DNA of 64,000 nt from Aurantiacibacter rhizosphaerae. Its GTDB lineage: Bacteria; Pseudomonadota; Alphaproteobacteria; Sphingomonadales; Sphingomonadaceae. Under the pieces are notes generated by a model. That model saw only the letters and a list, made by a program, of their open reading frames with translations. It was not told the origin of the DNA and did not search any database. How positions within the stretch are numbered: position 1 is the first letter of the stretch; each line of letters starts with the position of its first letter. This document shows positions 8,670 to 16,142 of the stretch, in pieces. Location: NCBI RefSeq assembly GCF_009807005.1, contig NZ_WUBR01000003.1, forward strand, positions 62,001 through 126,000, in the 5' to 3' direction. Both the position numbers and the translations under genes were made by a program.

Positions 8670-9362
8670 ATGGATGATAATGGAAAGATCGCAGTCGTGC
8701 TGCTTTCGGGCGGGCTCGATTCGATGGTGACGAGCGCCATCGCACTGGAGCAGGGCTACCGCCTCAACGCGCTCACCATCGATTATGGCCAGCGCCATGT
8801 GCGTGAATTGCAATCGGCAGAGTTTATTGCGCAAAAACTGGGCGTGGAGCGGCATGTGCGGCTCCCGCTGGATCTCCGTCAGTTTGGCGCCTCCGCGCTG
8901 ACGGCGGATATCGACGTACCAAAGTCTGGCGTCGGCACAGATATCCCTGTCACCTACGTTCCCGCGCGCAATCTGCTGTTCCTGTCGTTGACAACGGCCT
9001 TTGCCGAGAGCGCGAGCGCGAGCGACATTTTCATCGGGGTCAATGCCCTGGATTATTCGGGATATCCCGACTGCCGGCCAGAATTCATCGCCAGCTTTGC
9101 CGAAACAGCTCGGCTGGGCACAAAGCAAGGGGTGGAAGGGCAAGCCTTTTGGATTCACGCGCCTCTTCAGCACATGACGAAGGCGGAAATTGCGCGAGAA
9201 TGTGCAAGGCTCGAGCTTGACCCGGCGTGGAGCTGGTCTTGCTATGATCCCACGCCGGATGGGCAGGCGTGCGGTTTATGCGATAGCTGCCGCCTGCGGC
9301 TGAAAGGCTTTGCTGAGGCTGATGTGAAGGACACGACTAACTACGCCAATAAACCCGAGTAG
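8670..9362 (+). CDS. queC: 7-cyano-7-deazaguanine synthase
   Basis: The 230-residue enzyme makes preQ0 from 7-carboxy-7-deazaguanine, ammonia and ATP, the last step before QueF in queuosine synthesis. The ATP pyrophosphatase P-loop SGGLDS (13-18) and the zinc-binding cysteines (Cys191, Cys201, Cys204, Cys207 in SWSC, ACGLCDSC) are present. No queD, queE or queF gene is adjacent, so the pathway genes are scattered. The ATG at 8670 places the P-loop at the usual distance from the N-terminus. Confidence 0.95.
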   Translation: MDDNGKIAVVLLSGGLDSMVTSAIALEQGYRLNALTIDYGQRHVRELQSAEFIAQKLGVERHVRLPLDLRQFGASALTADIDVPKSGVGTDIPVTYVPARNLLFLSLTTAFAESASASDIFIGVNALDYSGYPDCRPEFIASFAETARLGTKQGVEGQAFWIHAPLQHMTKAEIARECARLELDPAWSWSCYDPTPDGQACGLCDSCRLRLKGFAEADVKDTTNYANKPE

Positions 9363-9394
9363 TTAGCGCTCCTTACACGGAGCCATCCACAAAA

Positions 9395-9925
9395 TTAGCT
9401 TTGCGAGAAGACGCCGCAGGCTACGCGGCTTCCGGCATCGCCAGCAGGATCGGAGCGATAATCATCGGCGCCCTCGTGCACGACAAGAGCCGTGCCGTCC
9501 GCATCAAAAATCTCGGTCAACACCGTTGCGCGCGTCCCGCGAAGGGTCGTGCTAATGGTGCCAACGCCAGCTGAAGAGACTTCTGCATTGGGAAGATCAC
9601 CCAGGTGCGCGCCCTGAGGATTGAGGGTGCCGTGTTCATTGCCCATGGGGTTGAGGTGCCCGCCAGCGGACGTAAAATCGGTGGCGCTGCAATCGCCAGT
9701 GGTGTGCAGGTGTACGGCGTGTGTACCGGCAGGCATACCCTGCAGTGAAACGGATACCGTTACCTCGTCACCTTCGGAATACAGCATGGCAGAGCCAACA
9801 TTGTTACCGCTGCGATCCATCAGCATTGCAGATCCAAGCTCAGATCCTGTCTCTTCGTAGGCCGTGGCACAGCCGGAAGTGGCGAGCAGGGCGAGGGCGA
9901 CGAGGGGAAGGCTGCGATAGCGCAT
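9395..9925 (-). CDS. sodC: Cu/Zn superoxide dismutase, lipoprotein
   Basis: The 176-residue protein has a lipoprotein signal with lipobox around Cys19 (LLATSGC), so it is probably anchored in the periplasm. The copper/zinc ligands are visible: HLHTTGDC (His72, His74), GGHLNP (His90), NEHG (His98), and HEGADD further on. The disulfide pair would be Cys79 and Cys170. It converts superoxide to peroxide and oxygen and protects against external superoxide. It is convergent with queC (32 bp between stops). Confidence 0.92.
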   Translation of the reverse strand: MRYRSLPLVALALLATSGCATAYEETGSELGSAMLMDRSGNNVGSAMLYSEGDEVTVSVSLQGMPAGTHAVHLHTTGDCSATDFTSAGGHLNPMGNEHGTLNPQGAHLGDLPNAEVSSAGVGTISTTLRGTRATVLTEIFDADGTALVVHEGADDYRSDPAGDAGSRVACGVFSQS

Positions 9926-9982
9926 GATGGCTCCTTAAATTTGATCTCACCCTCACTACGCACACCTCCAAAGAAGGGTCCG

Positions 9983-10387
9983 TTATTCTGTGGCCAGGAT
10001 ACCAGCTGCCTTCAGTGCCTCCACGATCTCCCCGATTGCCGCGCGCGCCTCTGCATCCACCGTAGCACCTGCTACTGGCAGGTTGACGGCGGCAGGCACG
10101 ATCCATCCGCCGTTGTAGCGCGCAGTGCGGTTTGCCGACCGGTTGAATATCACCATGCCCTCAACCGGAGAGACAAACAGCCAGTTGCCACCTTGGCGGC
10201 AGGCGAATCGGCCCGCATTGCCAATCCATTCGCCGGTCGGCTGGCCACCGACGATCCAGCATTCGCCATCGGCTGGAGTGGCAGGGGGATTGTCGGCCAC
10301 TCCCTCTATCACGGGGTGTAGCAGGGCATCGATCAGTGCGAATGCCTCGTTCACCGTGAACTCTTTCTGCGCCTGTGCCGCACGCAT
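9983..10387 (-). pseudogene. DUF2793 phage/GTA-type protein, N-terminus lost by deletion
   Basis: The ATG at 10387 gives 134 residues beginning MRAAQAQKEFTVNEA, the signature normally found about 15 residues into DUF2793 proteins (usual form AAGQAQKE-x-T-x-NEAL). The rest, with ECWIVGG, TGEWIGNAG and GGWIVPA, is complete. DUF2793 proteins occur at the ends of GTA and prophage structural clusters. The missing start, and direct fusion out of frame to a cut terminase gene, show that this is the right end of a deletion. It may still be translated from the internal ATG, but its usual partners are absent. Confidence 0.75.
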
Positions 10388-10838
10388 AACCATGTTGCGG
10401 GCCGCGCAGCGATTCCGGTTCGCTGGCTGAGTACAATGTGGCCTGCGCGCCATTGGGCCAGGTGAGCCTGCGCAGAGAGGGTTCAAAATCCGGTGCTTCG
10501 GGATATTGGTGGCAGGCAATGATTCCGCTTTCTCCTTCCACCATGACGGCGCGCGCCTCCGCAATAGAGCGGGTTACCAACGCGATGCGGGCGTGCGGGT
10601 CTTCTTCTGCGATATGACGAACCCATTCGGCACCTGCCCGCGTCTTGCCGAAACCACGCCCAGCGCAGATCAGCCACAGGCGCCAGTCGCCGTTGGGCGG
10701 CATTTGTTCGGCACGGGCCCACAGGGGCCAGTGGCCTTCCAGCAGGTCTCTTTCATCGCCGCTCAGCTCTGAAAGGAAATCATAGCGTTCCGGATCGTCC
10801 AGCGCGGTGAGCGCGCGCCGGTTCTCAGTCCCGTTCAT
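10388..10838 (-). pseudogene. GTA/phage large terminase subunit, truncated after about 150 codons
   Basis: The first 150 codons are a clear terminase ATPase: WRLWLICAGRGFGKTRAGAEW carries the Walker A motif, and LYSASEPESLRGPQHGYA is the region leading to Walker B. At that point the match stops. The frame then runs on to 10161 with unrelated sequence that is the DUF2793 gene read in another frame. Walker B and the whole nuclease domain, together about two thirds of the protein, are gone. DNA packaging is therefore impossible. The start overlaps the small-terminase stop by 14 bp, the original coupled order. Confidence 0.85.
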
Positions 10839-11304
10839 TGGGAATGATCTCGATAACGCGATCCTCTTTCAGCAGGCGTTCGGCAGCGGCGCGGCGCTCG
10901 CGCATCCGGTCCAGCTTGGCATTCAGGCTGGCCAGAACGGCGGCCTTGTCTCGCTTGCCCTGGCGGGCCTTTTCCTTTGCCGCCGCCTCGCGATGTGCGG
11001 CCAGCAGCCTGAGGGCATTGGCGATATCGAACTTGGTATCGCCCGGCGGCGTGCCGAAACGCAGGCGCTGCAGCGTTTCCATCTCCAGGTGCTCATACCC
11101 CTCCAGCAGAGCGGCGCTCCACTGGGCGCGGAATTCCGGGCTCTCGCGCCGCCATTTATAGGCATAGGACGTCATCGCGCCCGATTTGCGCGCGGCCTCG
11201 GAAACATTGGAAGTCTCGGCCAGTGTTTCGAGGAAAATGAGCTTCCAGTTCTGGCTCAGGTTCTGACCTTTCTGGTCCTTTCGCGGTTTTACGCGTTTTG
11301 CCAT
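10825..11304 (-). CDS. GTA/phage small terminase-like protein
   Basis: This 159-residue protein opens with a basic tail, then a helix-turn-helix-like segment (NVSEAARKSGAMTSYAYKWR) followed by a long charged coiled region (about 100-150). This is the pattern of small terminase subunits at the head of alphaproteobacterial GTA clusters, and the large-terminase fragment directly downstream confirms it. The gene looks intact. With the large subunit truncated it can have no packaging role; retained DNA binding is conceivable but not shown. Confidence 0.75.
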   Translation of the reverse strand: MAKRVKPRKDQKGQNLSQNWKLIFLETLAETSNVSEAARKSGAMTSYAYKWRRESPEFRAQWSAALLEGYEHLEMETLQRLRFGTPPGDTKFDIANALRLLAAHREAAAKEKARQGKRDKAAVLASLNAKLDRMRERRAAAERLLKEDRVIEIIPNERD

Positions 11305-11350
11305 GTGACCCCACCCTTGCAGTTGCTTTGATCAGATCGGCTGCGGGCAC

Positions 11351-11420
11351 GAAAAAGGGCGGTTCCCCTGCGGGACCGCCCTGAAAACAGCTTGCTGCCG
11401 ACTCGCTTTATCGCGATGTT
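11351..11420 (-). ncRNA. Candidate small RNA or leader upstream of the terminase remnant
   Basis: On the minus strand a TTGACA box is followed 17 bp later by TAGAGA, then about 40 nt of sequence and a GC-rich hairpin ending in TTTTT. This could be a free small RNA of about 70 nt or an attenuated leader of the terminase genes, whose first ATG lies 46 bp further on. There is no open frame in it. The boundaries are estimates from promoter and terminator positions. Confidence 0.4.
11352..11382 (-). terminator. Terminator hairpin, minus strand
   Basis: Read on the minus strand, AGGGCGGT pairs with ACCGCCCT (8 bp, extended by three more pairs after a bulge), followed by five T residues. No annotated gene lies upstream on this strand, which is why a small RNA or leader is proposed. 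Confidence 0.65.
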
Positions 11421-11425
11421 CCTTT

Positions 11426-11454
11426 TCTCTAACCAAACAGTGTCACGATGTCAA
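11426..11454 (-). promoter_or_regulatory. Minus-strand promoter with consensus -35
   Basis: On the minus strand TTGACA (11449-11454) and TAGAGA (11426-11431) are 17 bp apart. The -35 box matches consensus fully and the -10 is moderate. It points toward the hairpin at 11352-11382 and the small terminase gene. Confidence 0.5.
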
Positions 11455-11540
11455 TGATAAAGTGCCATATGGGTTAGTTTGTAGGACTTGCCGGGCGTGC
11501 AAAGCTGCACTAAGCGGCGGACAGCAATTCAGGACCGGCC

Positions 11541-12197
11541 ATGCTTCGCGGATTATACAACTGGACTATGGCCAAGGCCGCGCATCCCCATGCGCAGTGG
11601 TGGCTAGCCTTCTTCTCCTTCATCGAATCAAGCTTCTTCCCCATCCCGCCGCATCCGCTGCTGGGACTGATGTGCCTGGCAGAGCCGAAGCGTGCGATCC
11701 GCTATGCCGCGATATGCACCGCGGCATCGGTGCTGGGCGGCCTGTTCGGCTATATGATCGGCTTCTTTTTGTACGAGGCGGTGGGCGAATGGCTAATCGG
11801 CGCGCTGGGCCTGACGGACAGTTTCCCGGCTGCGGCATGCTATATCCGCGAACAGGGCGCGATTGCCGTGTTCCTGGCGGCAGGCACGCCGATCCCGTTC
11901 AAGCTGATGACGATCACCGCCGGCTTTATCGAGATGAACCTCGTTACCTTCCTGATCGCCGCGATTGCCGGGCGCGCGCTTATCTTCATGGTGGTGGGCG
12001 TGCTGTTCCAGTTCTTCGGCGCACCGATCAAGGCCATTATTGACAAATATCTGGGCACGGTGACCACGATTTTCGTCGTGCTGGTGGTGGGCGGCTTCCT
12101 GGCGATCACGCAGCTTGGCGGCGGTCATGACGATACCGGCGCATCGGATGATCCATGTGCCAATGTCACTTCCATGGAAGATGTAAGGGCACAGTAA
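11541..12197 (+). CDS. DedA/VTT-domain (YqaA-like) membrane protein
   Basis: The 218-residue polytopic membrane protein fits the VTT/DedA (SNARE-associated) family. Markers are FFSFIESSFFPIPPHPLLG near residue 25 and the re-entrant-loop-type segment FLAAGTPIPFKLMTITAGF near residues 112-130, where DedA proteins carry conserved Pro and Gly. Family members move lipids such as undecaprenyl phosphate or affect proton-linked drug tolerance; some relatives accompany selenite or metal-resistance loci. It lies 27 bp upstream of arsC, so it may share that transcript. Confidence 0.8.
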   Translation: MLRGLYNWTMAKAAHPHAQWWLAFFSFIESSFFPIPPHPLLGLMCLAEPKRAIRYAAICTAASVLGGLFGYMIGFFLYEAVGEWLIGALGLTDSFPAAACYIREQGAIAVFLAAGTPIPFKLMTITAGFIEMNLVTFLIAAIAGRALIFMVVGVLFQFFGAPIKAIIDKYLGTVTTIFVVLVVGGFLAITQLGGGHDDTGASDDPCANVTSMEDVRAQ

Positions 12198-12224
12198 GCC
12201 GCATTCGCAAACCGGGGAGGGGCC

Positions 12225-12740
12225 ATGCGCAATATCCTGTTTCTCTGCACCGCCAATTCCGCGCGCTCGATACTGGCGGAGGCGATATTGCGCGATGCCG
12301 GTGCAGGCCGCTTTGCCGCCTTTTCTGCCGGCAGCACGCCGCGCGGCGTGCCCAATCCGCTGGCGTTGCAGCTGCTGATGGCAAAGGGGCACAGCGTGGA
12401 AGACATGCGATCGAAGAGCTGGGATGAATTCACCACGCCGCACGCACCGACGATCCACGCAGTCATCACGGTGTGCGACAATGCGAAGGGCGAAAGCTGC
12501 CCGATCTTCCCTGGCCATCCCGGTCAGGCGCACTGGGGCATTCCCGATCCCGCCAGCGTGGCGGCGGATGGCACGCATATCGACGGCGATCTCAGCGGAT
12601 TCGAGACCGCCTATCGCCGCCTGTCGAGCAGGATCGATGCGATGCTGGCGTTAGATGAAGAGGCGATCACGCAGCGCGAGTGGCGCGATGCTCTCACCCA
12701 AATCGGTCGCAACGCAGAAGGATCGACGGGAAATGGCTGA
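12225..12740 (+). CDS. arsC: Arsenate reductase, low-molecular-weight phosphatase type
   Basis: The 171-residue protein has the C-X5-R phosphatase loop at its N-terminus (Cys8 to Arg14 in CTANSARS), an aspartate loop IPDPAS near residue 107 and the fold of low-molecular-weight tyrosine phosphatases. Its helical C-terminus and length match ArsC proteins that reduce arsenate to arsenite with thioredoxin or glutaredoxin. The aquaporin gene downstream (8-bp overlap) strongly supports arsenic handling. No arsR regulator or arsB/acr3 pump lies nearby. Confidence 0.85.
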   Translation: MRNILFLCTANSARSILAEAILRDAGAGRFAAFSAGSTPRGVPNPLALQLLMAKGHSVEDMRSKSWDEFTTPHAPTIHAVITVCDNAKGESCPIFPGHPGQAHWGIPDPASVAADGTHIDGDLSGFETAYRRLSSRIDAMLALDEEAITQREWRDALTQIGRNAEGSTGNG

Positions 12741-13428
12741 GTTTGATCTGCCCAAACGCCTTGTAGCCGAAGCAATCGGAAGCTTTTTCCTGTTTGCAGG
12801 GGTGATCGGGTCCGGCGTCATGGCGGAAGCGCTGGCGGGCGGCAATGTGGCACTGGCACTGCTGGCCAACACGATTGCAACAGGCGCGATCCTCTATGTG
12901 GTTATCGTCATGCTGGGCCTTGTATCCGGTGCGCATTTCAATCCTGCGGTGACGCTGGCCTTTGCGCTGCGGAGAGAGATCGGATGGTGCGCGGGCGGGG
13001 CATATGTCGTCACGCAGATCGCTGCAGGGGCACTTGGGGCATGGGCGGTCCACGTGATGTTCGATCTGCCCATCCTGCAATTCTCCACGAAGGCTCGCGT
13101 CGGCATCGGCCAATGGACAGGCGAGTTCGTGGCAACGTTCGGCCTGGTGTTCACCATCCTCGCGCTGGTGCGATTGCGGGAAAGCGCCATCCCCACGGCA
13201 GTCGCGCTGTATATTACGGCGGCCTACTGGTTCACCAGTTCCACAAGCTTTGCCAATCCTGCGATCACGCTGGTGCGCAGCCTGTCTGACACATTCGCCG
13301 GTATCGCACCCGCCGATGTTCCGGGATTTATCGCGGCGCAGCTGGCCGGCGCGGTGATAGCCGTGGCACTGGCTGGCTGGATGTTTGAGAGCCAAGCCAG
13401 TGCTGCACGGTCTAAGTCGACGGACTGA
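12733..13428 (+). CDS. MIP family channel, probable AqpS-type arsenite channel
   Basis: The 231-residue protein has two asparagine-proline-alanine boxes, HFNPAVTL (NPA 70-72) and FANPAITL (175-177), and six hydrophobic segments, so it is an aquaporin/aquaglyceroporin. The ATG at 12733 overlaps the last codons of arsC, tying the two together. In Sinorhizobium an aqpS-arsC pair confers arsenate resistance: the cell reduces arsenate and arsenite leaves passively through the channel. The same logic is inferred here. Confidence 0.87.
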   Translation: MAEFDLPKRLVAEAIGSFFLFAGVIGSGVMAEALAGGNVALALLANTIATGAILYVVIVMLGLVSGAHFNPAVTLAFALRREIGWCAGGAYVVTQIAAGALGAWAVHVMFDLPILQFSTKARVGIGQWTGEFVATFGLVFTILALVRLRESAIPTAVALYITAAYWFTSSTSFANPAITLVRSLSDTFAGIAPADVPGFIAAQLAGAVIAVALAGWMFESQASAARSKSTD

Positions 13429-13860
13429 TTATCCCTCGAAGCTGGTTTCCAGCGTGATCTCGCAATTCAGCAGTTTGGAAATCGGGCAGCCTTCCTTCGC
13501 TTCGGCTGCCAGTTCCTCGAACTTTGCCTGATCCATGCCGGGGACCTTGGCCTTTGTCGCCAGCGCGGACTTGGTGACGGTGAAACCATCGCCATCCTTT
13601 TCCAGCGTAACCTCGGCATTGGTGGTGACGGAGCCGTCGGTGTGGCCAGCCTCCGCCAGCTTGAAGCTGAGCGCCATGGTGAAGCAGCTGGCATGGGCCG
13701 CGCCGATCAGTTCTTCGGGGTTGGTGCCGGCTGCATCCTCGAACCGCGTCTGAAATCCATAGGGCTGCGCAGACAGCGCGCCAGACCCGGTGGACACGTG
13801 GCCCTTACCATCTTTGCCAAGGCCTTCGTAAGTTGCGGAGCCGGTGTTCGTCGTCTTCAT
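13429..13860 (-). CDS. osmC: OsmC family peroxidase
   Basis: The 143-residue protein has the two redox cysteines of OsmC/Ohr proteins: Cys59 in HASCFTMAL and Cys125 in GCPISKLL. The second motif, with ISKLL, suits OsmC more than Ohr. These enzymes reduce organic hydroperoxides with dihydrolipoamide and are often under osmotic or general stress control. I chose the ATG after GGAAAGGAG; the longer frame reaches into spt. It abuts the aquaporin stop in convergent orientation. A near match to a general stress promoter lies just upstream. Confidence 0.9.
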   Translation of the reverse strand: MKTTNTGSATYEGLGKDGKGHVSTGSGALSAQPYGFQTRFEDAAGTNPEELIGAAHASCFTMALSFKLAEAGHTDGSVTTNAEVTLEKDGDGFTVTKSALATKAKVPGMDQAKFEELAAEAKEGCPISKLLNCEITLETSFEG

Positions 13861-13882
13861 GAAAAATTCTCCTTTCCATGAA

Positions 13883-13908
13883 GACGTGCAGGCCTGACCG
13901 CTGGTTCC
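13883..13908 (-). promoter_or_regulatory. Near match to an EcfG general-stress promoter before osmC
   Basis: On the minus strand GGAAC is followed after 17 bp by CGTC. The alphaproteobacterial EcfG consensus is GGAAC, 16-17 bp, CGTT, so there is one mismatch at the last base. The site sits between the spt stop and the osmC ribosome site. Confidence 0.35.
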
Positions 13909-13912
13909 GAAG

Positions 13913-15163
13913 CTAGATAATACCCACGGCCTTGCCCGCACGTTCGAACATGCCGAGAATGGTTTCCACCTCCTCGTCCGAATGTTCGGCGCAAAGCGAG
14001 CAGCGCAGCAGCGTCATGTTGGCAGGCGTTGCGGGCGGGCGCGCAAGGTTGACGTACAGGCCTTCTGTCAAAAGCGCGCTCCACATAGCAGCGCCTTTCT
14101 CAAGGTCAGGCATGATAACCGCCACGATGGCGCTTTGCGGTTCGTCCGTTCCTAGCGTGAAGCCCAGCTCCGTCAGCCCGCTGTGCAGCCTGCGCGAATT
14201 CTTCCACAAATGCTCACGCTTGGCCGAGGCCGTCATCAGCTTGCGGATGGAGGTGGCTGCCGTGGCCACCACCGATGGCGGCAGGGATGCCGTGAAGACA
14301 TAGGGGCGGCACACCAACCGCATGATTTCAAACTTGGGATGGTTGGAAACGCAGAAGCCGCCCACCGTGCCCACGCTTTTTGAGAAGGTGCCGATGATGA
14401 AATCGACATCGTCGATCACACCTGCATCTTCCACCACGCCGCGGCCGTTCTCGCCAATGAAGCCCATGGAATGCGCCTCGTCCACCAGCACCATGGCGCC
14501 GTTTTCCTTGGCGATGCGCACCATCTCCTTCAGCGGGGCGATATCGCCCAGCATGGAATAGACGCCTTCCAGAACCACCAGCTTGCCCGCGCCTTCGGGA
14601 ATGCGTTTCAGGCGCTTTTCCATGGCGGCAATGTCATTGTGCTTGAAGGGCACGATCTCGGCATTGCCCATGGCGCAGCCGTCCCAGATACTGGCATGGC
14701 TATCGATATCCAGCACCACATAGTCGCCCTTGCCCGCGATGGTGGAGATGATGCCGAGGTTGGCCTGGTATCCGGTGGAGAATACCATGGCATGATCCAT
14801 GTCATAGAACTCGCGCAGCGCGTCCTCGCACTCCTTGTGGCCCTGGTATGTGCCGTTCAACACGCGGCTGCCGGTGGTGCCCGATCCGAAATCGGCAAGG
14901 GCCTGCTGGCCTGCTGCCACGACATCGGGATCGAACGTCATGCCCATGTAATTATAGGTGCCCAGCAGGATCGTATCGCGCCCGTTGCAGATGGCGCGCG
15001 TGGGAGACAGGACCTGCTCCATCACCAGCGAGAAGGGATCCTCCACCCCGCTGGCAAGCAGGTTTTCGCGCAAGGCGATCGTATCGTCGAACTTGCTGAA
15101 AAGATCGGGCGTATCGCCCGTGCGCCGGGGCGGCTTGTCCGCCTGGATGATACCTTCGCTCAT
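13913..15163 (-). CDS. spt: Serine palmitoyltransferase
   Basis: The 416-residue PLP enzyme condenses serine with a C16 acyl thioester to give 3-ketosphinganine, the first step of sphingolipid synthesis. Features are HASIWDG (His156), the cofactor aspartate loop VDEAHSMG (227-234) and the Schiff-base lysine Lys262 in GTFSKSVGTVGG. Length and sequence style match the soluble Sphingomonas enzyme. The acyl carrier protein gene 7 bp upstream indicates acyl-ACP as possible substrate. The ATG at 15163 (MSEGIIQADK) is preferred over a longer start overlapping acp. Confidence 0.93.
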   Translation of the reverse strand: MSEGIIQADKPPRRTGDTPDLFSKFDDTIALRENLLASGVEDPFSLVMEQVLSPTRAICNGRDTILLGTYNYMGMTFDPDVVAAGQQALADFGSGTTGSRVLNGTYQGHKECEDALREFYDMDHAMVFSTGYQANLGIISTIAGKGDYVVLDIDSHASIWDGCAMGNAEIVPFKHNDIAAMEKRLKRIPEGAGKLVVLEGVYSMLGDIAPLKEMVRIAKENGAMVLVDEAHSMGFIGENGRGVVEDAGVIDDVDFIIGTFSKSVGTVGGFCVSNHPKFEIMRLVCRPYVFTASLPPSVVATAATSIRKLMTASAKREHLWKNSRRLHSGLTELGFTLGTDEPQSAIVAVIMPDLEKGAAMWSALLTEGLYVNLARPPATPANMTLLRCSLCAEHSDEEVETILGMFERAGKAVGII

Positions 15164-15170
15164 GATAGCC

Positions 15171-15413
15171 TCAATTGCTGACCTGGCTGTGCACTGCATC
15201 GACCAGCTGGCCGTATTTCTCGATTTCGGCCTGCTGGTTCATGGTGATGATGATATCGAAATCATCCTCGATCGCGGCGACGAAATCCATCACGGTCAGG
15301 CTGTCGAATTCAAGATCGCCAGCAAAGGTGGTGTCTTCGGTGATGACGATGCCCTTCTTGTTGAAGGGTTCGATGATCGTGCGGATGCGGGTGTCGACTT
15401 CGGCGCGGTCCAT
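15171..15413 (-). CDS. Acyl carrier protein dedicated to sphingolipid synthesis
   Basis: An 80-residue acidic carrier protein with the phosphopantetheine serine Ser38 in EFDSLTVMDF. It is not the fatty-acid synthase AcpP: the motif context (FDSL, then IEDDFDIIITMNQQ) resembles the ACP found beside spt in Caulobacter and sphingomonads. It directly precedes spt on the same strand with 7 bp between. It probably delivers the acyl chain to serine palmitoyltransferase. The dedicated acyl-ACP synthetase seen in Caulobacter is not in this window. Confidence 0.9.
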   Translation of the reverse strand: MDRAEVDTRIRTIIEPFNKKGIVITEDTTFAGDLEFDSLTVMDFVAAIEDDFDIIITMNQQAEIEKYGQLVDAVHSQVSN

Positions 15414-15659
15414 TGGGGAAAATTCCTCGGGCTAAAAAGCGGTTGCCCCCTATAGTGCAGGGCGGGCGTTGCGGCAAAGCTTTCGCGTCGCCGCTTGTCA
15501 AGCGCGGCCAGCAGGCGGCCTTCAAGCGCACAAGCACGTGGTGCGCTGAACAGGGCGTGAGCGAGCGTTGCGGGGGAGTCGCGGATGCGCCGCGTGCAAT
15601 CCTGGGATGGCCGCCAAAATGGCAACTCACGGTCGTGGACAGTCTTTTAACGGTCAGGT

Positions 15660-16049
15660 TTATTCGGCCGCTTCGGCAGTCGAATCTTCGACAAGATCCC
15701 TGACGGCTGCCATGAAAGGCCCGATGCTGACGGGCTTTGACAGGTAACTGTCCGCCCCCGAATCGCGAATGCGCTCCTCATCGCCCTTGCCGGCATAGGC
15801 TGTGACCGCCAGCACCGGCACATCGGCAAGCTCGGCATCGTGTTTTAGGATGGAGATGAGGTCCAGGCCAGATACGTCCTGAAGCTGAATGTCCATGACG
15901 ACCAGGTTCGGGGTGAAGGCCCGCGCCCTTTCGATGGCGAGGTTTCCGTCGGCAACAGGCTCGACCGAAAAGCCACCGGCCTGCAGCACGTCGCAGAAAA
16001 GCTTCCTATTTAAATCGTTGTCCTCGACAACGAGGATACGCTTCGTCAT
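15660..16049 (-). CDS. divK: Single-domain response regulator DivK
   Basis: The 129-residue protein is only a receiver domain. Acidic residues Glu9/Asp10, phosphoryl acceptor Asp53 in VVMDIQL and Lys105 in SKPVSIGPF are in place. The stretch AYAGKGDEERIR is nearly diagnostic of DivK. In Caulobacter, DivK is phosphorylated by DivJ, dephosphorylated by PleC, and through DivL and CckA controls CtrA activity. No histidine kinase is adjacent; ctrA itself lies 22 kb away in this window. The promoter side contains a 24-bp-spaced direct repeat. Confidence 0.92.
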   Translation of the reverse strand: MTKRILVVEDNDLNRKLFCDVLQAGGFSVEPVADGNLAIERARAFTPNLVVMDIQLQDVSGLDLISILKHDAELADVPVLAVTAYAGKGDEERIRDSGADSYLSKPVSIGPFMAAVRDLVEDSTAEAAE

Positions 16050-16095
16050 TTAGCCCCCAAACGCCTCCAGCTTCTGTGGAGGTCTGCAACCAGTT

Positions 16096-16136
16096 ATTGT
16101 TATATCGGACCAGATTACAATTGTTATATCGGACCA
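16096..16136. repeat. Direct repeat in the divK/DUF3572 divergent region
   Basis: ATTGTTATATCGGACCA occurs at 16096-16112 and again, identical, at 16120-16136. The copies are 24 bp apart and sit between the divergent divK and DUF3572 starts. On the minus strand each copy contains GATATAACAAT, which resembles a -10 box. Confidence 0.8.
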
Positions 16137-16142
16137 CTTACA

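Noticed and set aside
15414-15659. Extra gene between acp and divK
   Set aside because: Open frames exist on both strands but show no start context, no domain and arginine/proline-rich noise typical of GC-rich spacers.
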